From Colivicinus sp022776215 (GTDB lineage Bacteria; Bacillota_I; Bacilli_A; Erysipelotrichales; Erysipelotrichaceae): DNA of 11,620 nucleotides. The stretch spans positions 1 through 11,620 of the forward strand of contig JALFIR010000071.1 in the NCBI GenBank assembly GCA_022776215.1. The letters are read 5' to 3'. Under the pieces are notes generated by a model. The model ran no database searches, was not told where the DNA came from, and worked only from the letters and a program-made list of their open reading frames with translations. The position numbers and the translations under genes were made by a program. Below are positions 1 through 6,092 of this stretch, one piece after another; positions within the stretch are counted from its first letter, which is position 1; each line of letters begins with the position of its first letter.

Positions 1-20
1 CAACTCTTTTGAACATTCAT
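1..20 (-). CDS. 5' end of a leftward gene, possibly a second DUF4143-type ATPase (partial)
   Basis: Only the first five or six codons are in the window. On the minus strand an AGGAGG ribosome binding site (plus-strand 28-33) is followed by three in-line ATGs. The one at 20 has the best spacing (7 nt) and gives MNVQKS. The one at 16 has 11-nt spacing, lies in another frame, and gives MFKRV, which resembles the MLKRDV start of the ATPase at 10011-11351. The upstream region also carries a motif related to the one in front of that ATPase. The identity is therefore an inference from the start and the upstream motif, not from protein sequence. The presence of a gene start here is better supported than its product. 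Confidence 0.35.
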
Positions 21-83
21 GTATCATCCTCCTAGGCAAAATGATACTTATTAATGTAACAAAAAAGCCAATATAATTTTGTA

Positions 84-130
84 GGTTTTAGTACATTTTT
101 ATATTGTCCTATTTCCTACATTTTTATATT
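84..130. repeat. Direct repeat of ACATTTTTATATT with TTTTAGTAC flank
   Basis: The 13-mer ACATTTTTATATT occurs perfectly at 93-105 and 118-130, 25 bp apart; the first copy is preceded by TTTTAGT. The resulting TTTTAGTACATTTTT differs by one base from TTTTAGTACGTTTTT at 11414-11428, upstream of the DUF4143 ATPase. Here it lies upstream of the leftward gene fragment at the window edge, so it has the same orientation relative to a start codon. It may be an operator or other cassette-associated element; function is not known. Confidence 0.55.
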
Positions 131-286
131 AGCCTTTCCAGTAGCGATAAGAATAGGCAAAATAATGGCAAGAGTTTTGGACTAGGACTTTCAATTACCA
201 AGGAAATGGTTGATAAGCTCAATGGCGAAATCAAAGTAGTAAGTGATAAGGAAGATGGTACTGTTCTCTTTGTGAAATTTCATTAA
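131..286 (+). pseudogene. C-terminal remnant of a sensor histidine kinase
   Basis: The frame ending at 286 encodes a stretch with the ATP-binding (HATPase_c) C-terminus of sensor histidine kinases. It has a SDKNRQ segment like the kinase F-box region, then the G2 box GLGLSITKEMV, then the usual tail of alternating strands (LNGEIKV, DGTVLFVKF) and a TAA stop. About 50 residues are recognisable; the dimerisation, H-box, N-box and sensor domains are missing. Recognisable homology begins just where the ACATTTTTATATT repeat ends. There is no ATG or ribosome binding site to start it; only a TTG at 104, inside the repeat region. It reads as a decayed or disrupted gene end. A frameshifted or distant 5' part is not seen in the 130 bases available. 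Confidence 0.7.
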
Positions 287-311
287 AAATGTTCAAAAAT
301 AGGTGATTTAG

Positions 312-343
312 ACACTAATTTTTAAAAAAATTAGTGTTTTTTT
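312..343 (+). terminator. Rho-independent terminator after the kinase remnant
   Basis: ACACTAATTTT pairs perfectly with AAAATTAGTGT (11 bp, 4-nt loop) and is followed by seven T residues on the plus strand. It lies 25 bp after the kinase remnant stop and separates it from the pilus operon. Confidence 0.85.
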
Positions 344-376
344 AAACTTTTTTCAATTTGGGGTAGGAATTTTTAG

Positions 377-405
377 GTTTCACGGCAATAACGAAGTGTA
401 GAAAC
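377..405 (+). other. Possible 5'-leader hairpin before the pilus operon
   Basis: GTTTCAC at 377-383 can pair with GTG (396-398) plus GAAAC (401-405), leaving a TA bulge and a 12-nt loop. It lies 6 bases before the ribosome binding site of the first pilin-like gene. No known riboswitch class is recognised. The 344-422 stretch otherwise shows no convincing -35/-10 pair by eye. Confidence 0.3.
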
Positions 406-422
406 ATAGAAAGGAGAAAAAA

Positions 423-593
423 ATGAGAGCATTTTTTGAAGAGTACGGTTTCATTATTCTATCTGCAATCGTTATTATTGCGCTAATCGCAATCTCTAAC
501 ACACTTAAAGGTGATGTTCAAGCTAATATCTTAGATATTATGAAGGCCTTTAAGATGTATTTAGTTGAAAACCAAAAATTAATTGTTAAGTAA
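423..593 (+). CDS. Small Flp-like pilin (56 residues), candidate major pilin
   Basis: A 56-residue protein beginning MRAFFEEY and continuing into one hydrophobic helix (about residues 9-25, FIILSAIVIIALIAI), then an amphipathic tail ending in KLIVK. The start follows a strong AAGGAG site (411-416) with 6-nt spacing, and the stop lies just before the ATPase ribosome binding site. Size, single N-terminal helix, an E-Y pair just before the helix and position directly upstream of a TadA-type ATPase fit the Flp pilin family, whose mature pilins have Glu5-Tyr6. Unlike ordinary Flp prepilins it has no leader ending in Gly; the Glu-Tyr pair is at residues 7-8 of the translated product. Being first in the operon with a good ribosome site, it is the best candidate for the main subunit. 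The pilin role is inferred. Confidence 0.75.
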   Translation: MRAFFEEYGFIILSAIVIIALIAISNTLKGDVQANILDIMKAFKMYLVENQKLIVK

Positions 594-608
594 AGGAGGA
601 TATGAAGG

Positions 609-1664
609 ATGGCTTTAGAAGTAAATGAAGGCTTGTTTAAAGACTTGTGGCCTTATATTATCAATGATAGTGTTACGGATTTAAAGTGGAATGGTCAAGA
701 TTTATGGATAACTGATTTACAAAAAGGAAGATATCAAAGCGATTTAAAGTTAGATGGAGACTGGCTTAGAATATTCACTAATTTGGTTGCGAATTCGGTA
801 AATGAAAACTTTAATATGTCTAAGCCTTCTTTAAAGGCGGAGACGAAAGAACTCAGAATCCAGGCCATGCACAATAGCGTATCTGGTGATAATAATATTT
901 GTTTAGCTATCCGAAAGACTCCAAGTTGTGCAAGACTATTACAACAGGATTTGGTTGAAAATGGCTATGCCAACGATTTTATTGTCAAGCTCTTACCCTG
1001 TCTTATGAGAGCTAGATTATCAGGGGTAATAACAGGAGATGTTGGTGCTGGCAAAACAGAATTAGAAAAATATCTATGTTATTTCATTCCTGATAATGAT
1101 CCAATCGTTACAGTTGAAGATACTTTGGAGATGAAGCTAAAGACTATCTACCCTAATAAGGACATTTATTCTCTTAAAGTTAGCGATGAATATACAAACG
1201 AACAAGCCATAAGAGATGCCTTAAGATTGAACACAAAATGGCTGATAATTTCTGAAAGTAGAGGAAGGGAAATCTTAAGAATAATAGAAGGGGCTAGTTC
1301 TGGTTGCGTGGCATTGACTTCAATTCATGCGGAGAATGTATGGGAAATTCCGGATCGTATCTTGAATATGGCTGGGGATAACGCAAGGGCAGGGTTAGAG
1401 AATGATATTTATACTTTCTTTGATTATGCCATTAAAGTTAAGGCTACTTTTTCGCCAGATGGTGTTAAACGTAGTATTGATCAAATATGTTTCTTTGATC
1501 GTAATGGCAAGAAGAATGTGATTAAAAATATCGTAAGAGATGGTCAGACACTAAAGACAATGTTGCCTGAGCGTGTTTATAGAAAGTTTTATCAAAATAA
1601 TGAGAGGGATTTTTTAGAAACTTATATAAAGTTTTTAAAGGGAGATAAAAATGAATTTAATTAA
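609..1664 (+). CDS. Tad/CpaF-type secretion ATPase (VirB11-like)
   Basis: A 351-residue type II/IV secretion ATPase that would power pilus assembly at the cytoplasmic face of the membrane. The N-terminal part (residues 10-105) has the pattern of CpaF/VirB11 proteins (SVTDLKWNG). The Walker A motif GDVGAGKT is at 143-150, an Asp-box-like VEDTLEM at 169-175, a Walker B-like LIISESR at 212-218 with Glu216, and a His-box-like SIHAEN at 238-243. The usual RPDRIVVGEVRG of TadA is here NTKWLIISESRG, so acidic and Gly positions are lost while the Glu and Arg remain. At 351 residues it is nearer to VirB11 than to TadA (about 420). The start at 609 sits 8 nt after AAGGAGGA; an ATG at 602 opens only an eight-codon frame. 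The next gene overlaps it by 14 nt. Confidence 0.88.
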   Translation: MALEVNEGLFKDLWPYIINDSVTDLKWNGQDLWITDLQKGRYQSDLKLDGDWLRIFTNLVANSVNENFNMSKPSLKAETKELRIQAMHNSVSGDNNICLAIRKTPSCARLLQQDLVENGYANDFIVKLLPCLMRARLSGVITGDVGAGKTELEKYLCYFIPDNDPIVTVEDTLEMKLKTIYPNKDIYSLKVSDEYTNEQAIRDALRLNTKWLIISESRGREILRIIEGASSGCVALTSIHAENVWEIPDRILNMAGDNARAGLENDIYTFFDYAIKVKATFSPDGVKRSIDQICFFDRNGKKNVIKNIVRDGQTLKTMLPERVYRKFYQNNERDFLETYIKFLKGDKNEFN

Positions 1665-3144
1665 AAATTATAGTATTAAGAACATAAAAACACAGATTAA
1701 TAAGTATGGTTATTCTTATTCGACTAAAGATTTTCTTATTGAGGTCGTATTAATTTTAACAACGATCTTTACCATTGCTTATTTATCAAGACTTCAATTA
1801 TCCTATATATTAGTACTGATTCTTATCACCTTAATTTTAATCCCTTTTATGATTAAAGCCTGGTTCTATCAATCGTATAGTATTGAAAGATTTGAGATGT
1901 TAAGTGATTATTTGAGTAATGTGATTCCAATATTTACTCAAAAGACAAAGATACGTTTTACACTTGGTGAATTATTTTCATTGACTTCTGGTGCAATGAG
2001 GGATGCTGTTAAAAGGGCGATAGACTATTTGGATAATACTAATAATGATCCTGATATATTTGAGAATTCATTGAAGATTATTGAAAAAGAATTCCCTAAT
2101 TCAAGAGTCAAGTCCGTTCACAAGATTATGTTAAGTATTGAATCAAGTAACTCAGTATCATTCTCTAGTGTTTGTGAGAACATGTATATAGATATTGAAA
2201 ATTGGCTGAAACGTGTGTTTACGTTTCAAAAGGAGCTGAAGAATCGAAGAATTAAATTGTTAATCTTATGTGGTACTACTTTGTTGATGAATTGTGTCTT
2301 TGTCTATATTTATGTTTCAAATGAATACTTTAATGGTTTTACACATTCACCTATTTATCAAATATCGACACTAGTATTTATCGCATCAATTTTGATTACG
2401 ATGACAATTGTATTAACTAAGCTTAATGGTGAATGGCTGATTGAGGATTTGAATTATTTCAGGGATGAGAAGCTTAAAGAAGAGTATCTTGCGTTTAAAG
2501 AAGGCAAAAAGAAATTGAATGTTGTTGATGTTACCTTGTTTATATTGTGCATGGTTTCTACAGCCTATGTATATTTAAACTTTAACATTCAATATGCTTT
2601 CTTGCCATTTATGTTGGGGATAGTGGTTCTTTTTAAGAAATCATTTAAATATAAAAAAATATATAAAGAGCTTACTGAAGCTTTGACGATTGAATTTCCT
2701 ATTTGGTTAAGAGAAATATCTCTTACTTTAAATAGTTTAACGGTCTTGAATGCGATTGAGAATTCTCAAAATATGGCTTCTTATCCTTTAAGAACTGAGA
2801 TAAAAGATTTTTTACAAAAGGCTAAAAAAGACCCTACTTCGATTAAACCTTATGGTGAATTCTTAAGTGATTTTGATTTAGAGGATGCTAGGTCTAGTAT
2901 GAAAGTCTTGTATGCGATATCTAATGTTGGTAAGGATGAAATTAAGGATCGTGTTTCTAACTTAATTGATCGAAATCAACAAATGTTGGATAAGGCTGAG
3001 CGTCTTAAGAACGAGGATTCTATTGGAGCTATAGAGGCTATTGGTTATCTTCCTATTGCGCTATTTTCGATTGAAATGTTGGTGTCAATGTTTGCGATGT
3101 TTGCTTATATGATGAGTGCTATTGGGAGTAATGTGAATATATGA
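1651..3144 (+). CDS. TadB-TadC-like fused inner-membrane platform protein
   Basis: A 497-residue membrane protein with two similar halves. The first has membrane helices at about 28-47 and 50-68, a cytosolic stretch (70-200) and helices at 202-222 and 236-256. The second has helices at 292-310 and 313-328, a cytosolic helical stretch (330-460) and a long C-terminal hydrophobic segment (462-490). Two TM-cytosolic-TM units in series match type II secretion F (T2SSF) proteins. In Tad systems these are normally two separate genes, tadB and tadC, of about 300 residues each, so this looks like a natural fusion. The second half has GxxG-free but typical phrases such as AISNVGKDEIKDRV and IEAIGYLPIALF. 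It would recruit the ATPase and anchor pilin assembly. Start 1651 lies within the end of the ATPase gene with AGGGAG upstream. Assignment rests on topology and context, with moderate sequence resemblance. Confidence 0.75.
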   Translation: MNLIKNYSIKNIKTQINKYGYSYSTKDFLIEVVLILTTIFTIAYLSRLQLSYILVLILITLILIPFMIKAWFYQSYSIERFEMLSDYLSNVIPIFTQKTKIRFTLGELFSLTSGAMRDAVKRAIDYLDNTNNDPDIFENSLKIIEKEFPNSRVKSVHKIMLSIESSNSVSFSSVCENMYIDIENWLKRVFTFQKELKNRRIKLLILCGTTLLMNCVFVYIYVSNEYFNGFTHSPIYQISTLVFIASILITMTIVLTKLNGEWLIEDLNYFRDEKLKEEYLAFKEGKKKLNVVDVTLFILCMVSTAYVYLNFNIQYAFLPFMLGIVVLFKKSFKYKKIYKELTEALTIEFPIWLREISLTLNSLTVLNAIENSQNMASYPLRTEIKDFLQKAKKDPTSIKPYGEFLSDFDLEDARSSMKVLYAISNVGKDEIKDRVSNLIDRNQQMLDKAERLKNEDSIGAIEAIGYLPIALFSIEMLVSMFAMFAYMMSAIGSNVNI

Positions 3145-3554
3145 AAGTTCTAGTCAGAGCTATGAGTTTAACGGTTATTGGACTTTGTGTGTGTCTAATA
3201 CTCATGCATCTTCTTGACTACAATGTACGCTTAGATGAGCTCAATAAGGCAAGTCATTTGGCTATGGCTAATACTCAAATTGTTATGCAAGAGAATATTG
3301 AGGATATTTACTATAATACTAACAATTCAAGGATGAAAATTGGTTCCAATGAAGAATATTTAAAATTATTTAAAGATAATTTTATGATCTTGGTTAACAG
3401 TGATGGAACCTATTCAATTAGTGGTTATAGTGATGTTTATAAAGGTTTGTTATGCGTAAATATTTCTCATGAGTATAAGAACTTTTTAGGCCAAGATAAA
3501 ACAATTACGAAGAAGATGATTAATGTGATAGATGTGGTGTGTGATAATGGCTAG
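3141..3554 (+). CDS. TadE/F-like minor pilin or pseudopilin
   Basis: A 137-residue protein with one N-terminal membrane helix (about residues 8-25, rich in I, L, C) and an extracytoplasmic domain of about 110 residues. The start overlaps the preceding stop as ATGA, which implies translational coupling. After the helix comes LDELNKASHLAMANTQIVMQ (residues 31-50), a helical extension of the kind seen in TadE-like pseudopilins, then a mixed domain ending in alternating hydrophobic residues. Cys105 and Cys134 could form a disulfide outside the cell. It starts MKVLVRAM and lacks the Glu-Tyr pair found in the other small proteins of the operon. Family membership is inferred from size, topology and operon position; no specific family was recognised from sequence alone. 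Confidence 0.6.
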   Translation: MKVLVRAMSLTVIGLCVCLILMHLLDYNVRLDELNKASHLAMANTQIVMQENIEDIYYNTNNSRMKIGSNEEYLKLFKDNFMILVNSDGTYSISGYSDVYKGLLCVNISHEYKNFLGQDKTITKKMINVIDVVCDNG

Positions 3555-4887
3555 AATAATAAAAATATTGTTGATAAGCATCTTATGTTTAATTGTTATT
3601 CCCCTTAATATTAAAGCCGAAAATATGTTGCCTGGTTATAGTGAGTGGAGTGAAAAACCAACAGGTAGTCCTAATGAAGTATCGGCCATTCAATATGGGC
3701 ACAAATTGCCTATTGAATGGTCACCATTATCTACTGAAAATCCTTCTTCTTTTACTAAGGACTATAAAGTAATAGGGCAGGATATTAAGCACTATGCGTT
3801 TGATGGGACTAAAAGAGTTTGGAGTGATGTTAATGCTAAAAGTTTATATACTTGGGACTTTGGTTATAAGGCTAATGTTACTTATGCGTATATAGATGTA
3901 GATACTTATCGTGGTGGTTATGATGATAATTATCAAGCGCCACCTATGCAGTTATATTGTGATGGAAGAAAGATTGGCTCTGTTGGTACACATGACGTAC
4001 TTAAAAACTGGGCACCTTCTTTGAATCACTCTTGTCGTTATATGGAATTAAAAATGTCTGATAGTTCCGGTGGCGGTCGTAATCGAACGATGATTGTAGG
4101 GACTTGGATTACTACTACGGCTACGTTTTATTCTTATGTTACTAAGTGGAGTGAACCAACTGATTGGCGCTTTGAAAAGCCTTATAAGCGTATATATGGA
4201 GAAAATCCTGAAATTCCAGTTGAAAGAACTGTATATAGTCATCCTTTGAATTATCGAATTAATTACGATTTAGATGGTGGTACTTTTGTGGGCAGTCCTG
4301 TTTATACATATACCGTCTTTGATGAAGTAATACTTCCTGGTGCGAATAAAACCGGTTATGATTTTCTTGGCTTTGTCGACAGTAAGGGGAATATAGTAAG
4401 CAAAATTGAAAAAGGAACTTATGGAGATATTAGCTTAAAGGCTACATATAAGAGAAAACCTCCAACTTTGTATATTTCCTACACGTACTTTGATAGAGAA
4501 GATAAAAATTTACCTATTAGGGAATTAATTGAAAGAGTTAATGGTAGCGCAAGAGATGAACTAGATGGGGATATCAGTGATGATATAAAGATTGAGAAGA
4601 TTGTCTATAATGCCAACTATACCGTTAATAATCCTAATAGTTTAGATTTATCAAATGCAGGCTATATCGATGTTACTTTTTATGTCTTGAATTCAGGAAA
4701 TATAAGAGCAGAAATAACTAGAAGATTTTATATTTTAGATAAGGGCCAAGAAATAGAAAATTATGATTCGGGATTAAAAATATATTCACGCTATATTTCA
4801 GAAGAATTTAAAGATAGCTTAGATAACAAGTCAATTTGGAGGACTAAAGATTATGTGGATGTTTTGTTCAATGCCTATAGGAAGTGA
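3547..4887 (+). CDS. Secreted multidomain surface protein with InlB-type repeat and Ig-like domain
   Basis: A 446-residue exported protein, probably the surface-exposed or tip component of the machine. It starts with a signal peptide (residues 1-24, ending NIKA before ENMLPG). Residues 25-235 are not recognised; they hold two WSE-containing segments (YSEWSEKPTG at 31 and TKWSEPTDW at 199) and two cysteines (138, 163) that could pair. Residues 237-302 match a Listeria-Bacteroides (InlB B-type) repeat: YDLDGGTF, then GYDFLGF and ISLKATYK. Residues 303-397 resemble bacterial Ig-like (DUF5011-like) domains: DELDGDISDDI, then AGYIDVTFYV. No LPXTG anchor or C-terminal membrane helix is seen. The start at 3547 is chosen because it opens directly on the signal peptide and overlaps the previous stop by 8 nt; an in-frame ATG at 3532 would put WCVI ahead of it. 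The ribosome site is weak, suggesting coupling. Confidence 0.75.
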   Translation: MARIIKILLISILCLIVIPLNIKAENMLPGYSEWSEKPTGSPNEVSAIQYGHKLPIEWSPLSTENPSSFTKDYKVIGQDIKHYAFDGTKRVWSDVNAKSLYTWDFGYKANVTYAYIDVDTYRGGYDDNYQAPPMQLYCDGRKIGSVGTHDVLKNWAPSLNHSCRYMELKMSDSSGGGRNRTMIVGTWITTTATFYSYVTKWSEPTDWRFEKPYKRIYGENPEIPVERTVYSHPLNYRINYDLDGGTFVGSPVYTYTVFDEVILPGANKTGYDFLGFVDSKGNIVSKIEKGTYGDISLKATYKRKPPTLYISYTYFDREDKNLPIRELIERVNGSARDELDGDISDDIKIEKIVYNANYTVNNPNSLDLSNAGYIDVTFYVLNSGNIRAEITRRFYILDKGQEIENYDSGLKIYSRYISEEFKDSLDNKSIWRTKDYVDVLFNAYRK

Positions 4888-4889
4888 TT

Positions 4890-5024
4890 ATGCGTAGATT
4901 ATTTAATGAACTAGGCTTAAGTGTTTTAGCGGCTACTTGTAGTATTATTGTCATCGATATTTTTATGACAAAATTAGATATAAGTGATTTCTTTATTCTT
5001 TGGCTAAAGAGGTTAATGTCATGA
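4890..5024 (+). CDS. Small pilin-like membrane protein (44 residues)
   Basis: A 44-residue protein, MRRLFNELG followed by a hydrophobic helix (about residues 9-26) and a basic end (WLKRLMS). It has AGGAAG at 4879-4884 with 5-nt spacing, starts 2 nt after the preceding stop and overlaps the next gene by 4 nt (ATGA). Its N-terminus follows the same M-R-x-L-F-x-E pattern as the proteins at 423, 5021 and 5757, with Leu in place of Tyr after the Glu. The consistent packing in the operon makes it a real gene despite its length. It is probably a minor pilin or a helix-only partner of the assembly; the role is inferred. Confidence 0.68.
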   Translation: MRRLFNELGLSVLAATCSIIVIDIFMTKLDISDFFILWLKRLMS

Positions 5025-5437
5025 GAACTTTATTTGATGAATATGCAGAAGCGATCTTTACAGCCTTTATTTCCATTATTGTGTTTTCTGTCTTTATATC
5101 TTCACTTTTAAGTGACCTAATTGGTATGAATATGGACTTTGTTGATGAATCACTTAAACCTATTTATATAGAGAGTGAAATAAGTCCGGTAGCAATAGCA
5201 TCGTTTAATGGCAAAGATTTATTAGTACAAATAAATGAAAAATTGGAATATAAAGATAGGGTAGAGGCTTATAACTCAAAAGGTGAGGATATTAAAGACT
5301 ATATTACGGTAATTGGATTCGATAGTAGTGAAGTTGGTGAGAAGGAAATAACTTATCAATTAAATTACAATGGTGAGACAAAAGCCATTAATGCTAAACT
5401 GATTGTTGTCGATGAAAGGGAAGAAGTGAGCAAATGA
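5021..5437 (+). CDS. Pilin-like protein with C-terminal Ig-like domain
   Basis: A 138-residue protein beginning MRTLFDEY, with a membrane helix at about residues 9-32 and then an extracellular domain. Residues 54-132 read as a bacterial Ig-like fold related to the DUF5011 type: PVAIASFNGKDLLV, then DYITVIGFDSSEVGEKEITY, then AKLIVVDE. The start at 5021 is preferred to a TTG at 5000. It has AGAGG (5008-5012) at 8 nt, overlaps the preceding stop as ATGA, and yields the same N-terminal motif as its neighbours. A pilin-type helix carrying an Ig-like head fits a minor or tip pilin. The Ig-like similarity to the last domain of the secreted protein at 3547-4887 suggests that the two may sit together in the extracellular structure; this is inference. 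Confidence 0.7.
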   Translation: MRTLFDEYAEAIFTAFISIIVFSVFISSLLSDLIGMNMDFVDESLKPIYIESEISPVAIASFNGKDLLVQINEKLEYKDRVEAYNSKGEDIKDYITVIGFDSSEVGEKEITYQLNYNGETKAINAKLIVVDEREEVSK

Positions 5438-5760
5438 AAAACATTTTTGAATATATGACCACGATGATTATTACGATGATACTAGTCTTTGTCTTTACAA
5501 GTATTATTTCAATTGGTTCTCAAATGATGAATGCTAGGCTAATTCATAGTGCTGGTATCGAAAAATTTGAATCGTCATATTATACTTATAACTTGAATGA
5601 TTTGATCAATCATGAAGAGCTTAAGAATTGGTCCTTTGATTGTAAAGAACTTTCGTCTGTAAAAAGTAGGAGAGATTTCTTGATTACTTTAAATTACCAA
5701 ATCAACTTACCTTTATTTAACAGAAAGATAAATGGTCAATTTAAAGGGTATGCAAAATGA
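5434..5760 (+). CDS. TadE-like minor pilin (108 residues)
   Basis: A 108-residue protein, MKNIFEYMTT followed by a hydrophobic helix (about residues 9-28) and a soluble domain. It overlaps the preceding stop as ATGA and the next start in the same way. The N-terminal FEY echoes the pattern of its neighbours with one residue fewer. The C-terminal part (residues 82-107, FLITLNYQINLPLF and on) resembles the end of TadE/TadF-type proteins, in which a beta strand, a proline-leucine turn and a further strand follow. Residues 39-60 include a helix (HSAGIEKFESS) and there is one cysteine (70). A minor pilin or pseudopilin role is inferred from topology and operon position. Confidence 0.62.
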   Translation: MKNIFEYMTTMIITMILVFVFTSIISIGSQMMNARLIHSAGIEKFESSYYTYNLNDLINHEELKNWSFDCKELSSVKSRRDFLITLNYQINLPLFNRKINGQFKGYAK

Positions 5761-5864
5761 GGGAACTTATTGATGAATATTTATCAACTGTACTTGATAT
5801 AGTGATAATGTCGATATTTGTTGAGCTAATGTTGATGGTGACTAAGATGTTTTTAACAATTTAG
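5757..5864 (+). CDS. Very small pilin-like membrane protein (35 residues)
   Basis: A 35-residue protein, MRELIDEYLSTV, then a hydrophobic helix to the end (IVIMSIFVELMLMV). It is the last gene of the pilus operon. It overlaps the preceding stop as ATGA and has AAAGGG at 5743-5748 with 8-nt spacing. The Glu-Tyr pair is at residues 7-8, exactly as in the proteins at 423 and 5021, which is the main reason to accept so short a gene. It has almost no sequence beyond the helix, so it may be a structural filler, an assembly initiator or a regulator of the platform. The function is not known. Confidence 0.6.
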   Translation: MRELIDEYLSTVLDIVIMSIFVELMLMVTKMFLTI

Positions 5865-5866
5865 TG

Positions 5867-5872
5867 TATAAT
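5867..5872 (+). promoter_or_regulatory. -10 element of the metG operon promoter
   Basis: A perfect TATAAT lies 2 nt after the stop of the last pilus gene and 14 nt before the first paired base of the T-box leader, so transcription would start at about the right place. The -35 side falls inside the pilus gene and is poor (TAAGAT at 5843-5848 with 18-nt spacing is the nearest candidate). Confidence 0.55.
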
Positions 5873-5880
5873 TGTGGTGT

Positions 5881-6072
5881 TACGATAGACAGAGTAATTG
5901 TTTAATAAATTATAGAGAACCTTTGTTTGGTGTAAAAAGGTATTTGGTAAACAATGAAGATGGGTCTTAAACATTTGGTTCGATATGTAGGGTCAAACGT
6001 ATGCTTGCGTTAAAAGCTTAAGTTAGAAGTAAGGTGGTACCGCGCATGTTGCGCCCTTGTGTCACCTTTTTT
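5881..6072 (+). promoter_or_regulatory. Methionine T-box leader of metG
   Basis: This RNA leader senses uncharged tRNA-Met and controls read-through into metG. Stem I can be drawn from the sequence. AGAC (5887-5890) pairs with GTCT (5964-5967). The S-turn AGTA (5893-5896) lies opposite GAA (5956-5958). ATTGTTTA (5897-5904) pairs with TAAACAAT (5948-5955). The specifier is then ATG at 5960-5962 followed by the expected purine, reading Met. The AGAGAACC/AAAGGT upper part matches T-box stem I style. The T-box sequence AGGTGGTACCGCG is at 6032-6044; its TGGT (6035-6038) would pair with the ACCA end of a tRNA with discriminator A, as tRNA-Met has. A competing terminator follows. High tRNA-Met charging should stop transcription and methionine starvation should allow it. 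Confidence 0.92.
6031..6072 (+). terminator. T-box regulated terminator
   Basis: AAGGTG (6031-6036) pairs with CACCTT (6063-6068), with an inner GCGC/GCGC pair (6042-6045 and 6051-6054), and the 3' arm runs into six T residues. Its 5' arm overlaps the T-box sequence, so antiterminator and terminator are mutually exclusive. Confidence 0.85.
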
Positions 6073-6092
6073 ATTTTATTGGAGGAATTTTT

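Noticed and set aside
377..405. Leader hairpin as a c-di-GMP or preQ1 riboswitch
   Set aside because: Contains CACGGCAA-like bases but lacks the rest of the conserved core of either class.
602..628. ATG at 602 close to the ATPase ribosome site
   Set aside because: It opens only eight codons before a stop and is 2 nt from the Shine-Dalgarno sequence; 609 is the real start.
4048..4242. Minus-strand open frame opposite the secreted protein gene
   Set aside because: It lies inside a well-supported gene, has no ribosome site and no recognisable protein.
6057..6092. Upstream in-frame ATG for metG
   Set aside because: It would translate the T-box terminator; GTG at 6093 has GGAGG at proper spacing and begins at the conserved GKNTYYITTPIYY.
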